A DNA stretch of 60,000 nt from NCBI RefSeq assembly GCF_964204645.1, contig NC_134029.1, positions 16,760,450 through 16,820,449 on the forward strand, read 5' to 3'. Of this stretch, positions 21,087 to 31,126 are shown one piece after another. Under the pieces are notes generated by a model. The model worked only from the letters and a program-made list of their open reading frames with translations. It was not told the origin of the DNA and did no database searches. Each line of letters starts with the position of its first letter. Position 1 is the first letter of the stretch. This DNA comes from Tubulanus polymorphus (lineage: Eukaryota; Nemertea; Palaeonemertea; Tubulaniformes; Tubulanidae). Position numbers and translations under genes: made by a program.

Positions 21087-23618
21087 ATTATGATTCAAAC
21101 GATGTTATAGATATATTATATTATGAGAATCATTACATGTGGATTAAAAGAATTGATTTATTTTTTAAATCAGAAAGTATTTTTGATAATAAAATATATC
21201 TATGTAGAAAATGTTTACATAAATTCAGAACTGAAAGTGCATTATTAAATCATACACAATTATGTGAAAATCATGATTATTGTAAATTAGTTTTACCAAT
21301 TGAAAAAGATAAAATATTAGAATTCAAAAAATATGATTACAAAAATAAAGTTCCATTTGTAATATATGGAGATTTTGAATCATTAAATAAAGAATTAATT
21401 GATCGAGATAGAAAAGAAATATATTATAAAAGAAAGAAATTAAATTCTAATGAAAATGATTTTTCAGATGAACCACCAAAAACAATTACTATTAAAAAGA
21501 TTCATCAATCAGCTGCTGCTTTCGGGTTATATATTAAATCTGATTATCCAGAACTAATTAAAAGTGAATATTATCATTATAGAAATGAAAATGTTATCAA
21601 TATTTTTGTGACTTATTAATTGAATATGAAATAAGATTTAGTAAATTATTGAATTCAAATATAGAAATTATAATGACAGAAGACGATAAAGAAGCATTTG
21701 AGTTTACAGATAAATGTTATTATTGTGAAAAGATATTTAATTATAAAGATAAAAAAGTAAGAGACCATGATCATTTGAATGGAACGTTTAGAGGCGCTGC
21801 GCATGAGAATTGTAATTTGCAAGCAAAGAAAATCAATTTTGTTCCAGTTATATTTCATAATCTATCAGGATATGATGCACATTTATTCATCAAACAGTTA
21901 TGCCATAAAATAGAAGAAATTAATAATGAAATAGAAAGATTAAATTCAAATAGATCAAAAGATAAAATACCAACTTATAAATTTAAAATGTTAGCTAGAA
22001 CATCTGAGAATTATATATCATTCCAATTTGGGTGTCTAAGATTTATAGATTCATATAGATTTTTAAATAGTTCATTAGATAACTTATCAAAATCATTAGT
22101 TGATGATGAATTAAAAATATTAAAGCAACACTATCCAAATAATGATGATTTTCAATTAATGAGATATAAAGGCGCAATTCCATATTCATTTTATAAATCA
22201 CATAATGATTTTAATATAACTGAATTATTGAAAGAACAATTCTATGATGAATTAAGAAATGAATATGTTAAAGATGAAGTCTATAATAGAACATTGAATA
22301 TTTGGAATCATTTTGGAATGAAAAATCATGGACAATTAGTAGATTTATATTTAAAATCAGATGTATTATTATTATCGGATATATTTGAAAGGTTTAGAGA
22401 TGTAAACCTAAAATATTTCAATATTGATCCTTGTCATTGTTATTCTAGTCCAGATTTAACATGGGATTGTGGTTTAAAATGTACAAATATGAAAATGGAT
22501 TTGTTAACAAATATAGATCAATTATTATTATTTGAAAAATCTATGAGAGGAGGAGTTTCAGGTGTATTAGGTGATAGATATTTCAATGTAAATGATAACA
22601 CTGGATATAAGTTATTATATATAGATGCAAATAATTTGTATGGTTGGGCAATGATGGAACCACAACCTTATGGAGTATTTGAAATAAGTGAAGTTTTTGA
22701 AAATAATGATAAATTTGATTGGAAGAAAAGAATTCTAGATATTGCAGATGATTCAGATACTGGTTACTTCTTTGTTGTAGACTTGGAATATCCTGATCAT
22801 ATTAAATTTAAATCTAGAAATCTAGTATGCTGTCCCGAACATAAAACTGTAACTCATGAAGAATTATCAAATTATCAAAAAAGAATTAAACCCGAAAATC
22901 ATATTCATACAGAAAAGTTAATGGTAACTCAAGAAGATAAATATAATTATGTAGTACATCATAGAATGTTAAAGTTTTATTTGAATCAAGGAATGGTTCT
23001 AAAAAAAGTACATAGATATATTTCATTTAGTCAATCTAAGTGGTTAGAAAAATATATAGATTTTAACACCAAACAGAGAACTGAAGCTAAAACTGATTTC
23101 GAGAAAGATTTCTTCAAGTTAATGAATAATGCATTCTATGGTAAGACTTGTGAAAATATTAGAAATAGAAATGATATTGAGTTAGTTAGTAATGGCAAAA
23201 GGATAAGGCATTTACAAACATATCCTAAATTTATAGGTAACAGAATATTTGATGAAAATTTAGCTGCAGTTAAAATGAGAAGAACATCTATGAAATTTAA
23301 TAAACCAATTTATGTTGGAGCATCAGTTTTAGAATTATCAAAGTTATTAATGTATGAATTCTATTATAATGTATTACAACCTCATTTTGGAGAAAAACAT
23401 ATAGAAATCTTATATTTTGATACTGACAGTTACATATTAAAGATAAAAACTAATAACATAACTGATGATTTAAAAACATTAAAACATCATTTTGATTTTA
23501 GTAATTATCCTAAAAATCATGAATTGTTTAGCAATGATAATAAAAAGCGACCGGGAAAATTCAAAGATGAATTAATGTGGTGAAGAAATGATTGAATTCA
23601 TTGGTTTTAAAATTAGAT
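19698..23618 (+). pseudogene. polB: Protein-primed-type DNA polymerase B, element A (broken)
   Basis: Replicative polymerase of a Polinton. Visible in order: two N-terminal C2H2-like fingers; a third Cys/His finger (YLCRKCLHKF..H); exonuclease I (VIYGDFESLNKEL); a Cys/His module (CYYCEKIF..VRDHDHLNGTFRGAAH..CNL); exonuclease II (FHNLSGYDAHLF); exonuclease III (YLKSDVLLLSD); polymerase A (YIDANNLYGWAM), B (KLMNNAFYGKTCE) and C (YFDTDSY). There is no intein. Breaks: TGA near 19,785; TAA at 20,202; the MITE; frameshifts near 20,755, 21,605 and 23,575; and an inversion at 23,612 that flips the C-terminus to 24,239-24,580 on the other strand. All catalytic residues are still present, so decay is recent. 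Confidence 0.95.
20290..20509. mobile_element. PIF/Harbinger-like MITE in polymerase (unit 2)
   Basis: Duplicate of the MITE at 17,901-18,120, with TTA on both sides (20,287-20,289 and 20,510-20,512). It was copied by the tandem duplication rather than inserted twice. Confidence 0.85.
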
Positions 23619-23838
23619 GAAACCATTTATTTACATTTCTAATATGAATTAAAAAAGTATTATGTTCAATAGTTTTATTCGATATATTGTAAAATGAGTT
23701 ACATAAACTTATATTAACTAATTTTAAATCAACACAATTCTTAAATTCTCTATCTAATTGTACTTGTAAATTATGAGATTTATAATTTGTAAGTTTTCTA
23801 GAATCAACAAATATTCTATATTCTTTTAATTCTACGAT
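23612..23838 (-). pseudogene. Penton protein, 5' part (inverted), element A
   Basis: Encodes VELKEYRIFVDSRKL..LDREFKN..LVNISLCNSF, matching the start of the element-B penton at 37,570. The start codon has changed from ATG to ATC (23,838-23,836). The frame ends at the inversion border with ..NKWFHLI; the continuation PGLYNLETLSQEINR is found in plus orientation at 24,587. Confidence 0.9.
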
Positions 23839-23855
23839 CTATTTTACATATTTTC

Positions 23856-24209
23856 TTATTCGAAATCTATTTCATGGTGCCCCTTTTCATCCTTACCTTT
23901 GTATACGAAATAGAAATCTCCAGAACATAATTCTTCTAAATCTTCACTTGATAATCTATGAAATCTATCCGGTAAATATGTTCTGAATTTATATGTATTT
24001 CCTTTTAATCCTTCATATTCTAAGTGTATAACTAATTTATCTCCATATTTGTTAGTAATTGTATCAATATTTGTAATTAGATATTTCTTATGGATTATTA
24101 ATTGTTTTAACTTCTTAAATTTATAATCTACTGATTTGACATTTGAAGTATCTTTTATTCTATCTAGAAATAATTTGTTGTTCTCACTGTTTGCTTGTTT
24201 ACTCTCCAT
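23856..24209 (-). CDS. Small conserved Polinton protein, possible nucleic-acid-binding (OB-fold-like) protein, element A
   Basis: This intact 117-residue frame carries IDTITNKYGDKLVIHLEYEG, TYLPDRFHRLSSEDLEEL and KGKDEKGHHEIDF. It is related to the 108-residue gene at 45,321-45,647 of element B (KYGEKVSANL..FLPDKW..ELKDLEGFKIIYHGK). The KYG..v.l...FLPdR pattern recurs in small Polinton proteins. I infer a beta-barrel, perhaps single-strand DNA binding, but nothing here proves it. It lies within the inverted block, so it originally read in the minus-to-plus sense of the polymerase strand. The start is preceded by TATTATAAATGG, the usual start context. Confidence 0.6.
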   Translation of the reverse strand: MESKQANSENNKLFLDRIKDTSNVKSVDYKFKKLKQLIIHKKYLITNIDTITNKYGDKLVIHLEYEGLKGNTYKFRTYLPDRFHRLSSEDLEELCSGDFYFVYKGKDEKGHHEIDFE

Positions 24210-24238
24210 TTATAATACATATTTTTATTAAAATTTGA

Positions 24239-24580
24239 TTAACACGTTAGAATTCTTTTCATTATCTCGTTCTCTTTTGTTTCTTCTCTTTTAAATTTTA
24301 AGTATTCATCTAAATTGCAACCATAAGCAACTGTGTGAATTCCGTCATCTAAAATATATCTTTTATCATCAAATGGGTTTAGACTTATCTTCTCTATCTC
24401 TTCAATAAACATTTCATGATCTTCAGATCTTAAACATTTCATCTTATGTTTTCTAACTTCTTCTTTGAATATACAATTGATGTAATCTTTGAAATGAATA
24501 TTCCGTTAAACAACGCTTTTGGTAATTCCTTTCAATTTCTTTGATTCATGAGTTTTGGTTTTATATGAATACATTTTGGA
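24239..24580 (-). pseudogene. polB: DNA polymerase B C-terminus (inverted), element A
   Basis: The minus strand reads KMYSYKTKTHESKKLK, a TAA stop, then HFKDYINCIF, MKCLRSEDHEMF, KISLNPFDDKRYILDDGI and AYGC. This matches the last ~110 residues of the element-B polymerase. It is the C-terminus cut off by the inversion. It extends about 25 residues past the point where the B copy stops. Confidence 0.9.
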
Positions 24581-24586
24581 TCTAAT

Positions 24587-25113
24587 ACCAGGATTATATA
24601 ATTTAGAAACATTATCTCAAGAAATTAATCGAAGAGCACGGTCGAAAATTAGAAAAGATGATAAATTTTTAATTAGATTTATAAAAAGTGATAGCACAAA
24701 TAAAATTAAATTAAAGGTATTTGATGAAAGTCAACATGCATTTATAGTAAAAAAACCATTAGCTAAATTGCTAGGAATTGCACCAGATGTTGTTACAGGA
24801 AACGTAGAAGGCATTTCAAATATAATACCTTTTACGCACTTTTATATTTATTGCAATTTAATTGATCCTACAAAAACATTTGAAGCAACTAAAGATACAA
24901 TTTGTAATTCTAGTATATTAAATATTTTACCATTAAAAAATGTTAAACAATTTGGAACGCAAATAAATTATAATTTAGCTGAATGTGATTTTAAACCTTG
25001 TATTCCTCAATTTAACAATTTTAAGTTAGAAGTAAGAAATCACAATGGATACTAAATTGATTTGAATAACTTTCCTGTAATTTATGAATTAGTTATAAGA
25101 TGTAAAGAGTAAT
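24587..25113 (+). pseudogene. Penton (minor capsid) protein, 3' part, element A
   Basis: This is the single jelly-roll penton/minor capsid protein of the particle vertex. From PGLYNLETLSQEINR the frame runs through IPFTHFYIYCNLIDPTKTF, LPLKNVKQFGTQINY and FKLEVRNHNG to a premature TAA at 25,053. It then continues in frame as IDLNNFPVIYELVIRCKE to 25,113. The 5' third lies inverted at 23,612-23,838. From about 24,830 on, the DNA is nearly identical to the B copy, whereas upstream it is clearly diverged. Confidence 0.9.
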
Positions 25114-25128
25114 TTTTTCACTATATAA

Positions 25129-25488
25129 ATGAATATAACTGTTGGACCGAGTATATGTTTTGGGTTTGATTTTAAACGTGAGAAAGAAATGAAATTTAAC
25201 ATTAATGATGTAATTACACATATCAAAAATATTGCATTTTCTAATGAAACAACATTTGAGTATGAAAAAACAATAGATAAAGAAACTTTAAATGTAGGAA
25301 AGATTACTAATTTCATTAGAGAATCTTTAAGATTTTATGAAATAGATGAAGATTTTATCATCGATGATATTAAAAAAATAATATTTGAAATATATACAAA
25401 TGAAACTAGTAATGAAATAAATGTTGAATTAATCATAAATAAGTTAACTAAATATTTTGAAGATAGTAATTTTTTGATAAATAAATAA
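25129..25488 (+). CDS. Conserved Polinton protein of 119 residues, element A
   Basis: Intact frame: NITVGPSICFGFDFKREKEM at the start, then alternating helices rich in Asn, Lys and Ile with no membrane segment. The ortholog in B is at 38,345-38,701, about 95% identical. Start context is TAATTTTTTCACTATATAAATG. It sits directly after the penton gene in both elements. Function is unknown; a virion or assembly role is a guess from position. Confidence 0.75.
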   Translation: MNITVGPSICFGFDFKREKEMKFNINDVITHIKNIAFSNETTFEYEKTIDKETLNVGKITNFIRESLRFYEIDEDFIIDDIKKIIFEIYTNETSNEINVELIINKLTKYFEDSNFLINK

Positions 25489-25706
25489 GTGATAATAAGT
25501 GGATAATAACTGGATTATATAATGGAGCATTATTATCAGTTGGAACTGTTGGTTATTCAATGGTATTAAAAAAAGTATTTAAAATGGGAAGTGTTAATGT
25601 TGATAGATTTGATATAAATGATATTTTAAAATTAACATTAGCAGTCACTTTATCTAATTTAACTATTGATTATTTAGAAAAACAAAAATACATTCCTCCC
25701 ATATAA
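25485..25706 (+). pseudogene. Conserved small Polinton protein of 73 residues, start lost, element A
   Basis: The frame matches the intact gene at 38,702-38,923 of B along its length (WIITGLYNGALLSVGTVGYS, FDINDILKLTLAVTLSNLTI, DYLEKQKYIPPI). The start codon is ATA instead of ATG (25,485-25,487). One hydrophobic segment at residues 8-25 and another amphipathic one at 45-60 suggest membrane or capsid-shell association. Its position next to the 140-residue membrane protein is conserved. Confidence 0.75.
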
Positions 25707-25730
25707 ATGCGTAATTATTTTACTAAATAA

Positions 25731-26153
25731 ATGGCTTCTGCAATTATAACTATTATAGGATCGGCAATTGTTAACGCTTTAGCATTTACTGGTGGTGGAT
25801 ATTTATTTAAACATATTGATAAAAATGGTTCATTATCAGAACAAAAAAGACATAACTTAGCATTAGAAAAATATAATAAAGCAGCGGAAGAATATAGAGA
25901 AAAGAGACAAAACTATATGGATTATATTAACAAGGAATTATATGATCAGAAGATTTCTCACAGAGATTTTCAATCAGTTGATGATGCAATGAGTTTATAT
26001 AACGCAGTAACCAATAAAGAAAAATTACATCTACATAAACCTACAATATCAGATTATTATACCCCAAGTAATGAACAGAAGAAATATGAAATAATTTGGA
26101 TTTTAGGGGGAACAGTTATTGTTATATTTGTTGCGTATAGATTTACTAATTAG
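25731..26153 (+). CDS. Conserved Polinton minor virion-type membrane protein (140 aa), element A
   Basis: Two membrane segments frame a charged coiled core. The N-terminus reads ITIIGSAIVNALAFTGGGYL, the core EQKRHNLALEKYNKAAEEYR and YMDYINKELYDQ, and the C-terminus IIWILGGTVIVIFVAYRF. The IGSAIVNALAFTG...RHNxALExxxxAxxE...DFQSVDDAM..Y...LSDYYTPS architecture is widespread in Polintons from animals. Its role is not established; I infer a minor virion component. The frame is intact and about 95% identical to 38,948-39,370 in B. Confidence 0.8.
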   Translation: MASAIITIIGSAIVNALAFTGGGYLFKHIDKNGSLSEQKRHNLALEKYNKAAEEYREKRQNYMDYINKELYDQKISHRDFQSVDDAMSLYNAVTNKEKLHLHKPTISDYYTPSNEQKKYEIIWILGGTVIVIFVAYRFTN

Positions 26154-26176
26154 TAATTTTTTTTGCTAAATAAATG
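26154..26176 (+). promoter_or_regulatory. T-run/TAAATAAATG start motif (144-aa gene, A)
   Basis: TAATTTTTTTTGCTAAATAA runs straight into the ATG. It is one of about twenty similar sites in elements A and B, and resembles the layout of poxvirus late promoters. Confidence 0.6.
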
Positions 26177-26608
26177 GATGATAAAGTTGATAATATTGAT
26201 ATTATTCCTCATGATATAAATAAAACTAAATTGAAAATATATTTGGAAAAACAAATATTAGAATTTGAAAGTGACTTAAGATTAAAAAAGAAAAAATATT
26301 TAAAAAGTAAAATTATATATTATTTTATTATCAGTGGTTCGGTTACAATTAGTTCTGTAATAACATTTCTAGCAATATTCAGTCCATTAACACCTTTAGC
26401 TATATCAATTGGTGTATTAGGATTATCATCAAGTGTTTTAACCGGTATAAGTTCAAAATTAAATATAAAAAGTAATAAAGAAAAAATTAAAACTAATATA
26501 AAAGAAATTAATAAATTAAAGAATACACTAGATTATATAATAAGTTTAAATGGTCATATAACAGTTGAAGAACAAGATAAATTATTAAAAGAATTAGTTA
26601 ATTATTAA
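26174..26608 (+). CDS. Conserved Polinton two-helix membrane protein (144 aa), element A
   Basis: A charged N-terminal coiled region (LKIYLEKQILEFESDLRLKK) is followed by two hydrophobic segments (IIYYFIISGSVTISSVITFL and PLTPLAISIGVLGLSSSVL), then a basic helical tail ending EEQDKLLKELVNY. It is intact and nearly identical to 39,390-39,824 of B. It is found in the same slot in both elements. Function is unknown. Confidence 0.75.
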   Translation: MDDKVDNIDIIPHDINKTKLKIYLEKQILEFESDLRLKKKKYLKSKIIYYFIISGSVTISSVITFLAIFSPLTPLAISIGVLGLSSSVLTGISSKLNIKSNKEKIKTNIKEINKLKNTLDYIISLNGHITVEEQDKLLKELVNY

Positions 26609-26624
26609 TTTTTTAATTATATAA

Positions 26625-27904
26625 ATGGGGTTTCCAAAAGCTTTCCAATATAATAAATCAATTAAATATAATATTCCTGCAATAGATTTTAACAAAAATA
26701 TTACATATAAAAATGTAGTTTTAAATTCATTAACTAATTTAGAAATTTATGTTACTGAATTTTATTTCTAAAATGGAAAATATATTTAATACATATGAAG
26801 TTACTTTTACTCGAGATGAATATCATATATATGAAGTAAAATCTAATATGAAATATTGGCAAAATCAATTAAATTTTGCTGTTTATTGTGCAACAACTGG
26901 TTGTGGTATAAGCTGGAATGATCATTTAAATAACTTAGATAAAAATTTGAATTATTCTGATTTAAAATTAATTCACACAATATTTAGATTTCACACATAT
27001 TTTCAAATCAGAATAATATTAAATGAATTAGAATTTACCCGGATCTAAATATTTTAAAGAATTGGATAATAATATTAATCTATCTAAGTTTTATAAAATA
27101 TGTAATGAATTTAATGTAAATATTAATTCCGATTTTAGAGCGCATGGTAAATTGCAAGGTATTGGTGAAGAGTATGAAATAAAAAGAATTGATTATATGC
27201 ATAGAATTTCAGCTTATCATAATTATAAAATTGATAATAATAATGGTTGGATTAATTTCATTTTAGAAAATAGTGAAGGTTTTACAAAATCAGGTATACA
27301 AAGAATAAATCAATCTATTAGAACTTATTTGATATGTATTTTAGGCGCGCAAGTTGAAACAAGATCACCAATAGTTGGAAATGATAACACTTCATTTGAT
27401 GCGCAGAAACAATTTAAAGTTTTATTTGAAGATTCCATTCATAATGATAAAAATAGATCGATTCCAGAAAACATTGTAAGATATCAAAATTATTTAGATA
27501 AATCACATATTAGATTAAATTATTGTATAGGCCCTAATCTATTCATTATTTCTAATGATTTAGTATTAAAGATGGGAAATATAATTGGTTATAATAATTT
27601 AATTAAAACTGCAACAATAAATAATTCATTTGGATTAAATGATATAAATAAAAAGATTATCACTGCTCCAAAATTAATGGAAGGTGAAAAAAATAAAAAA
27701 CATATTCAATCAACAGAAACTAAAACTAAGAATATTAAATTAAATAATGATTCTAAAATAAAAGATTACAATACTACAGAAATTATTAAAACTGATAATA
27801 TTCAACATGAAATAATTAAACTAAATGATGATAATAAATCCCATGAAAATGCTAAATTAGCTATAACTTTTATAGGAATTGTAATCGGCGGAATTATATT
27901 TTAA
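26625..27904 (+). pseudogene. Conserved ~400-aa Polinton protein, element A (two frameshifts)
   Basis: Starts MGFPKAFQYNKSIKYNIPAI. The frame breaks near 26,757 and resumes as MENIFNTYEVTFTRDEYHIY, YCATTGCGISWNDHL and FRFHTYFQIRIIL. It breaks again near 27,035 (five bases missing relative to B) and resumes through GKLQGIGEEYEIKR, FILENSEGFTKSGIQRINQS, YLICILGAQVETRS and NCIGPNLFI-like sequence. It ends in a hydrophobic tail (LAITFIGIVIGGIIF). The central TGCGxSWNDHL and GFTKxGIxRIxxSIRTY..LGAQ blocks recur in animal Polintons. It is probably a virion protein of unknown role. The B copy is 39,841-41,141. Confidence 0.8.
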
Positions 27905-27927
27905 ATTTTAATTTTTTTATTATGTAA

Positions 27928-29520
27928 ATGGCAGAAGGTGGAGAAGATTATGAAATGGGAGGAATGGGAAATAATAATGACGGGTATATTGATGATTATA
28001 ATGATGCTGAAAATAATATTGATAATAATGATGAAACAGCATATAATTCTAATTTAGCAGATAGTGGTTCTAAAGCCCCATCAACAGATGAATTTGATAG
28101 AAGAACTAGATCGAGAATAAATCCTGAAAATGAAAATCAAGGTTTAGCAAGACAAGATTTAGAATATAATGAAAATATTTATAAATTCAAACCTGTATTT
28201 GAAAGATCTGGGTATAATATAAATGATAGAGATGCCGAACGTTTAGTAGGAGATTTAAAACTTTTAGAAGGTAAATATTATTATCATTTGGATGGTGATT
28301 ATTATATTGATATCACTAATCAAAGGACAAGACTAAACAAAATATTAGCAAAATCAACTTTGGAAAAATTAGAACCAGATAGAATTAAAATAATAAGTAT
28401 TAATAATGAAATAACTGATGTTACACAAGAAGAAAGAAATGATAATATAAAAGAATTTAGTCAAAGAATTGATGACTTATTAAAAATAATCAATAAAAAT
28501 TCAGAAACAGAAATGGAAGAGTATGGAGATCGATTAGATAGATTAAGATCTTCAACACCCGAAACATCGAGAAGAGATATTCAACAAATTGATAATGATT
28601 CAAGTCAATTACAATTAGGAAAACATTTAGATAACTTACTGGATACAATGAATTCATTTGAAGAAGATATGATTAGTGTTTTAGATACACCCGGTGCTGA
28701 AACTGGAATAAATCGAATACAATCTTTACTAGAAAAAGGATTACTTGATTTAACTGATGATGAATTAGAAGCATTTCCTGAACAAACACGTAGAGAAATT
28801 AAAGGTATGCAATTTCACCAGCTGATTCTTGCTAATATTAAGATGAGATTTTCTAAAATAACCATGTTAGAAAAAGAATTAACTATTGCAAATGAAGAAT
28901 TAAAACATTTAGAATTAAATAGAGATCTTCAAGTAATAGAGGAAGCTGATTATGAAAGCAGAAAGTTAGCTTTAGAAAAAGAAATAGATGATTTGAAATA
29001 TAACAAAGAATTACAGGAAAAAGAAATTAAAATCATATGATCTTAATCATATCAAAAAATTAAAAGTTATTTTTAAAGATTTAATAATTAAACCAGATTC
29101 TAAAATATCATCGAAAGATAGAATAAAATTATTATTTAAGTTAGAAGGAATAACAATTCTTTCAATTCTAACATCTGTAACTATGGTATTTACAACAATT
29201 GGTTTAGCTATATCAAATTCACTGAAATCTACTCCTACTCCCAATAAACCGGATAAACCCCCAGATAGTAATTCGATACAAGATAAGTTAAAGATGGTTT
29301 AAAAAAATTAGCAAAATATTTATGGGAACTATCTAAAAAATCTGCTGCAGCTTTACCAGGAGTTATTGCATCAATTGTTGGTTTTATATTGAAATCTGCA
29401 GGAAACATTCTTAACTTTGCTGCTAAACATATTATTTTATTTTTAATTACAGTTGTAAGTGCTATTATTTTTGGATTCGTGAATATGATATCAAAAAATA
29501 TCAAGAAAAAATACACATAA
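27928..29520 (+). pseudogene. Coiled-coil plus C-terminal hydrophobic virion-type protein, element A
   Basis: Long acidic N-terminus (GGEDYEMGGMGNNNDGY), a middle part, then a strong coiled coil (MLEKELTIANEELKHLELNR) to about 29,035. A small deletion shifts the frame; the C-terminus resumes as HIKKLKVIFKDLIIKP and a first hydrophobic segment (LSILTSVTMVFTTIGLAI). After another frameshift near 29,300 it ends LPGVIASIVGFILKSAGNIL plus a last membrane helix. The repeated short hydrophobic helices at the end are typical of Polinton minor virion proteins. It immediately precedes the capsid gene. Confidence 0.75.
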
Positions 29521-29535
29521 TAAAAAATAAATAAT

Positions 29536-29557
29536 TAATTTTTTTGTTAAATAAATG
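29536..29557 (+). promoter_or_regulatory. T-run/TAAATAAATG start motif (capsid gene, A)
   Basis: TAATTTTTTTGTTAAATAA directly abuts the ATG of the major capsid gene. It belongs to the shared start motif of both elements. Confidence 0.65.
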
Positions 29558-30767
29558 AGCGGGAGTTATATCAATCCTTCTAAGAATCATAGAATATCTA
29601 ATGCTATTTAAGATCACATCATATAATTACTCATAACCCTTCTAATATTAATCCCGATGAAACTTTATATGTTAGAATCCCTCCATTAACACAAAATACT
29701 TTTTATGTTCCAAATAGTATTTATTTATCAGCCGATATAAAAGTAACTGGTAATAATAATAATTACGTTGTTGATAATGTTGGAAGATATTTGATTAAAA
29801 AATTAACTATAAAGATTGGTCCAGAAACAGTTTTCTCATTAGATGATGATAATTTATTTATGCATTATAAAGATTTATGGTTAACTACAGAAAATAGAAA
29901 TAATATGATATTTCAAGGAATCCAATCAGAAAACCAAAATAAATTAAGACCAGAAGCACATAATGCAATATTAACTAATGCTATAGATAAATTGATAAAA
30001 AGTATATATGGAAGCAGATATAATAATTAAGATTTTGAATTGATAAATAATAATGCACCTTTATATAAATACGCAATTCAAGAAGATGTTATATTCGAAA
30101 TAACATTTGCTCCTGTTAATGAAATCGTAATATCTAGCGTTAATAAAGATATGGGTTATAAATTATCGAATATATGTTTAGAATATGATACAGTAACTGA
30201 TGAAAATATTTCAAGTATAATTCAAACTCAATACAATCAAGGATTTTCATTATTATATGATTATATTGATAAATTTTAAACTGTAACTATTAATGCAAAT
30301 GATGAAATTATTAATGAGAATATTAACTTCCCAAGAAGATCTATTTAAGGTATATTAATATTTTTTACCATTGCCACATATTCAAATGGTGAAATAAATG
30401 TTGATAATTATTATAATCCTGAAATAACAAAAGTAGAAATAACTATCGAAGGAATAGCAAATAAAATATTTTGTCAATGAATGAGAATGAACATTTTATG
30501 AATGAAAAAGTAAAATCATCTGAAAATTGTAATATTAATCAAATTGATTACTATATCGGTAATAAATACGCATTATGGTTAGATTTTAGAACAACAGAGG
30601 ATAATTCATTACATGGTTCTGGGAAAAAACTACAAAATACAAAAGATGGAATACAATTATTCATGACAAAGAATAAAGGAATCAAAAATTTCAAAATGCA
30701 TATTTATATTATATCTGACGCGCAATTAAATATCGTAAATTCTCAATTAAATAGTGTTATGTATTAG
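29555..30767 (+). pseudogene. Major capsid protein (double jelly roll), element A, broken
   Basis: This is the shell-forming hexon-type protein of Polintons/adintoviruses. Recognisable blocks: YVRIPPLTQNTFYVPNSIYL, VVDNVGRYLIKKLTIKIGPE, FEITFAPVNEIVISSV, FPRRSI-stop-GILIFF, YYNPEITKVEITIEGI, and near the end YALWLDFRTTEDNSLHGSG, NTKDGIQLFM and IYIISDAQLNIVNSQLNSV. The LHGSG..L.NTKDGxQL and ISDxQLN blocks are hallmarks of this family. Breaks: a frameshift just after the N-terminus (about 29,610), TAA stops at 30,028, 30,277 and 30,346, and a frameshift near 30,476. Element B has only the last few codons of this gene. Confidence 0.92.
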
Positions 30768-30799
30768 AATTTTAACTTTAATAAAAATTTATATAATAA

Positions 30800-31038
30800 A
30801 TGGAAGGAGGTAAAGTATATAAACATATTCCATATATCGATACCCATGAAAATAATGATGGCTTATATTATGTAATACCTTGTAATATAGCTTTGATATT
30901 TGATCCTATTTTTAAAATTTATAAAACTAAACTAATAGAAATCGATAATAATAAAAGTGGTGTTGTTGATAATTTAAGTAATGTAATTGATGATAATGTT
31001 ATACCTTCTACATCTAATAATGTAATACCTTCTACATC
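30800..31038 (+). CDS. Zinc-finger gene of element A, 5' part, split by element B
   Basis: An ATG at 30,800 opens a frame (GGKVYKHIPYID..LYYVIPCNIAL) that runs into tandem NNVIPSTS repeats, where element B inserted. The frame resumes at 46,033 after the second TACATC. The two halves total 1,257 bp, an exact multiple of three with no stop, so the gene was intact when B arrived. The N-terminus is not recognised. Confidence 0.85.
31033..31038. other. Target site duplication of element B, left copy (TACATC)
   Basis: TACATC immediately before the AG end of B, identical to 46,027-46,032. Six-base duplications are the Polinton hallmark. Confidence 0.95.
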
Positions 31039-31103
31039 AGTAATTGTAAAAGTAGGGTTTCATACCAGAGGGCGAGAGGGCGAGACACCACTCATCACCA
31101 CAA
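31039..31103 (+). repeat. Left terminal inverted repeat of element B
   Basis: 65 bp, AGTAATTG...CATCACCACAA, identical to the reverse complement of 45,962-46,026. Similarity continues into AGTAATTT..CTAATAAATGGG, which contains the start codon of the polymerase and has a mirrored copy at 45,645-45,684. Confidence 0.95.
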
Positions 31104-31104
31104 G

Positions 31105-31126
31105 TAATTTTTTTTCCTAATAAATG
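31105..31126 (+). promoter_or_regulatory. T-run/TAATAAATG start motif (polymerase, B)
   Basis: TAATTTTTTTTCCTAATAAATG within the inner terminal repeat. The same motif, mirrored, starts the gene at the right end (45,647). Confidence 0.6.

Larger units (their letters stand above)
23612..24586. other. Local inversion of 975 bp
   Basis: The segment is flanked by ATTAGAT (23,612-23,618) and ATCTAAT (24,580-24,586), a 7-bp inverted repeat. Inside, on the minus strand and in the expected order, are the polymerase C-terminus, a complete small gene and the 5' third of the penton gene. Both split genes continue correctly on the plus strand outside the borders. This shows a simple inversion rather than an insertion. 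Confidence 0.9.

Noticed and set aside
29555-30767. TAA as a sense codon in these elements
   Set aside because: Sister copies show different residues (Leu, Gln, probably Lys) at TAA sites and real genes also end in TAA; decay explains the pattern better.
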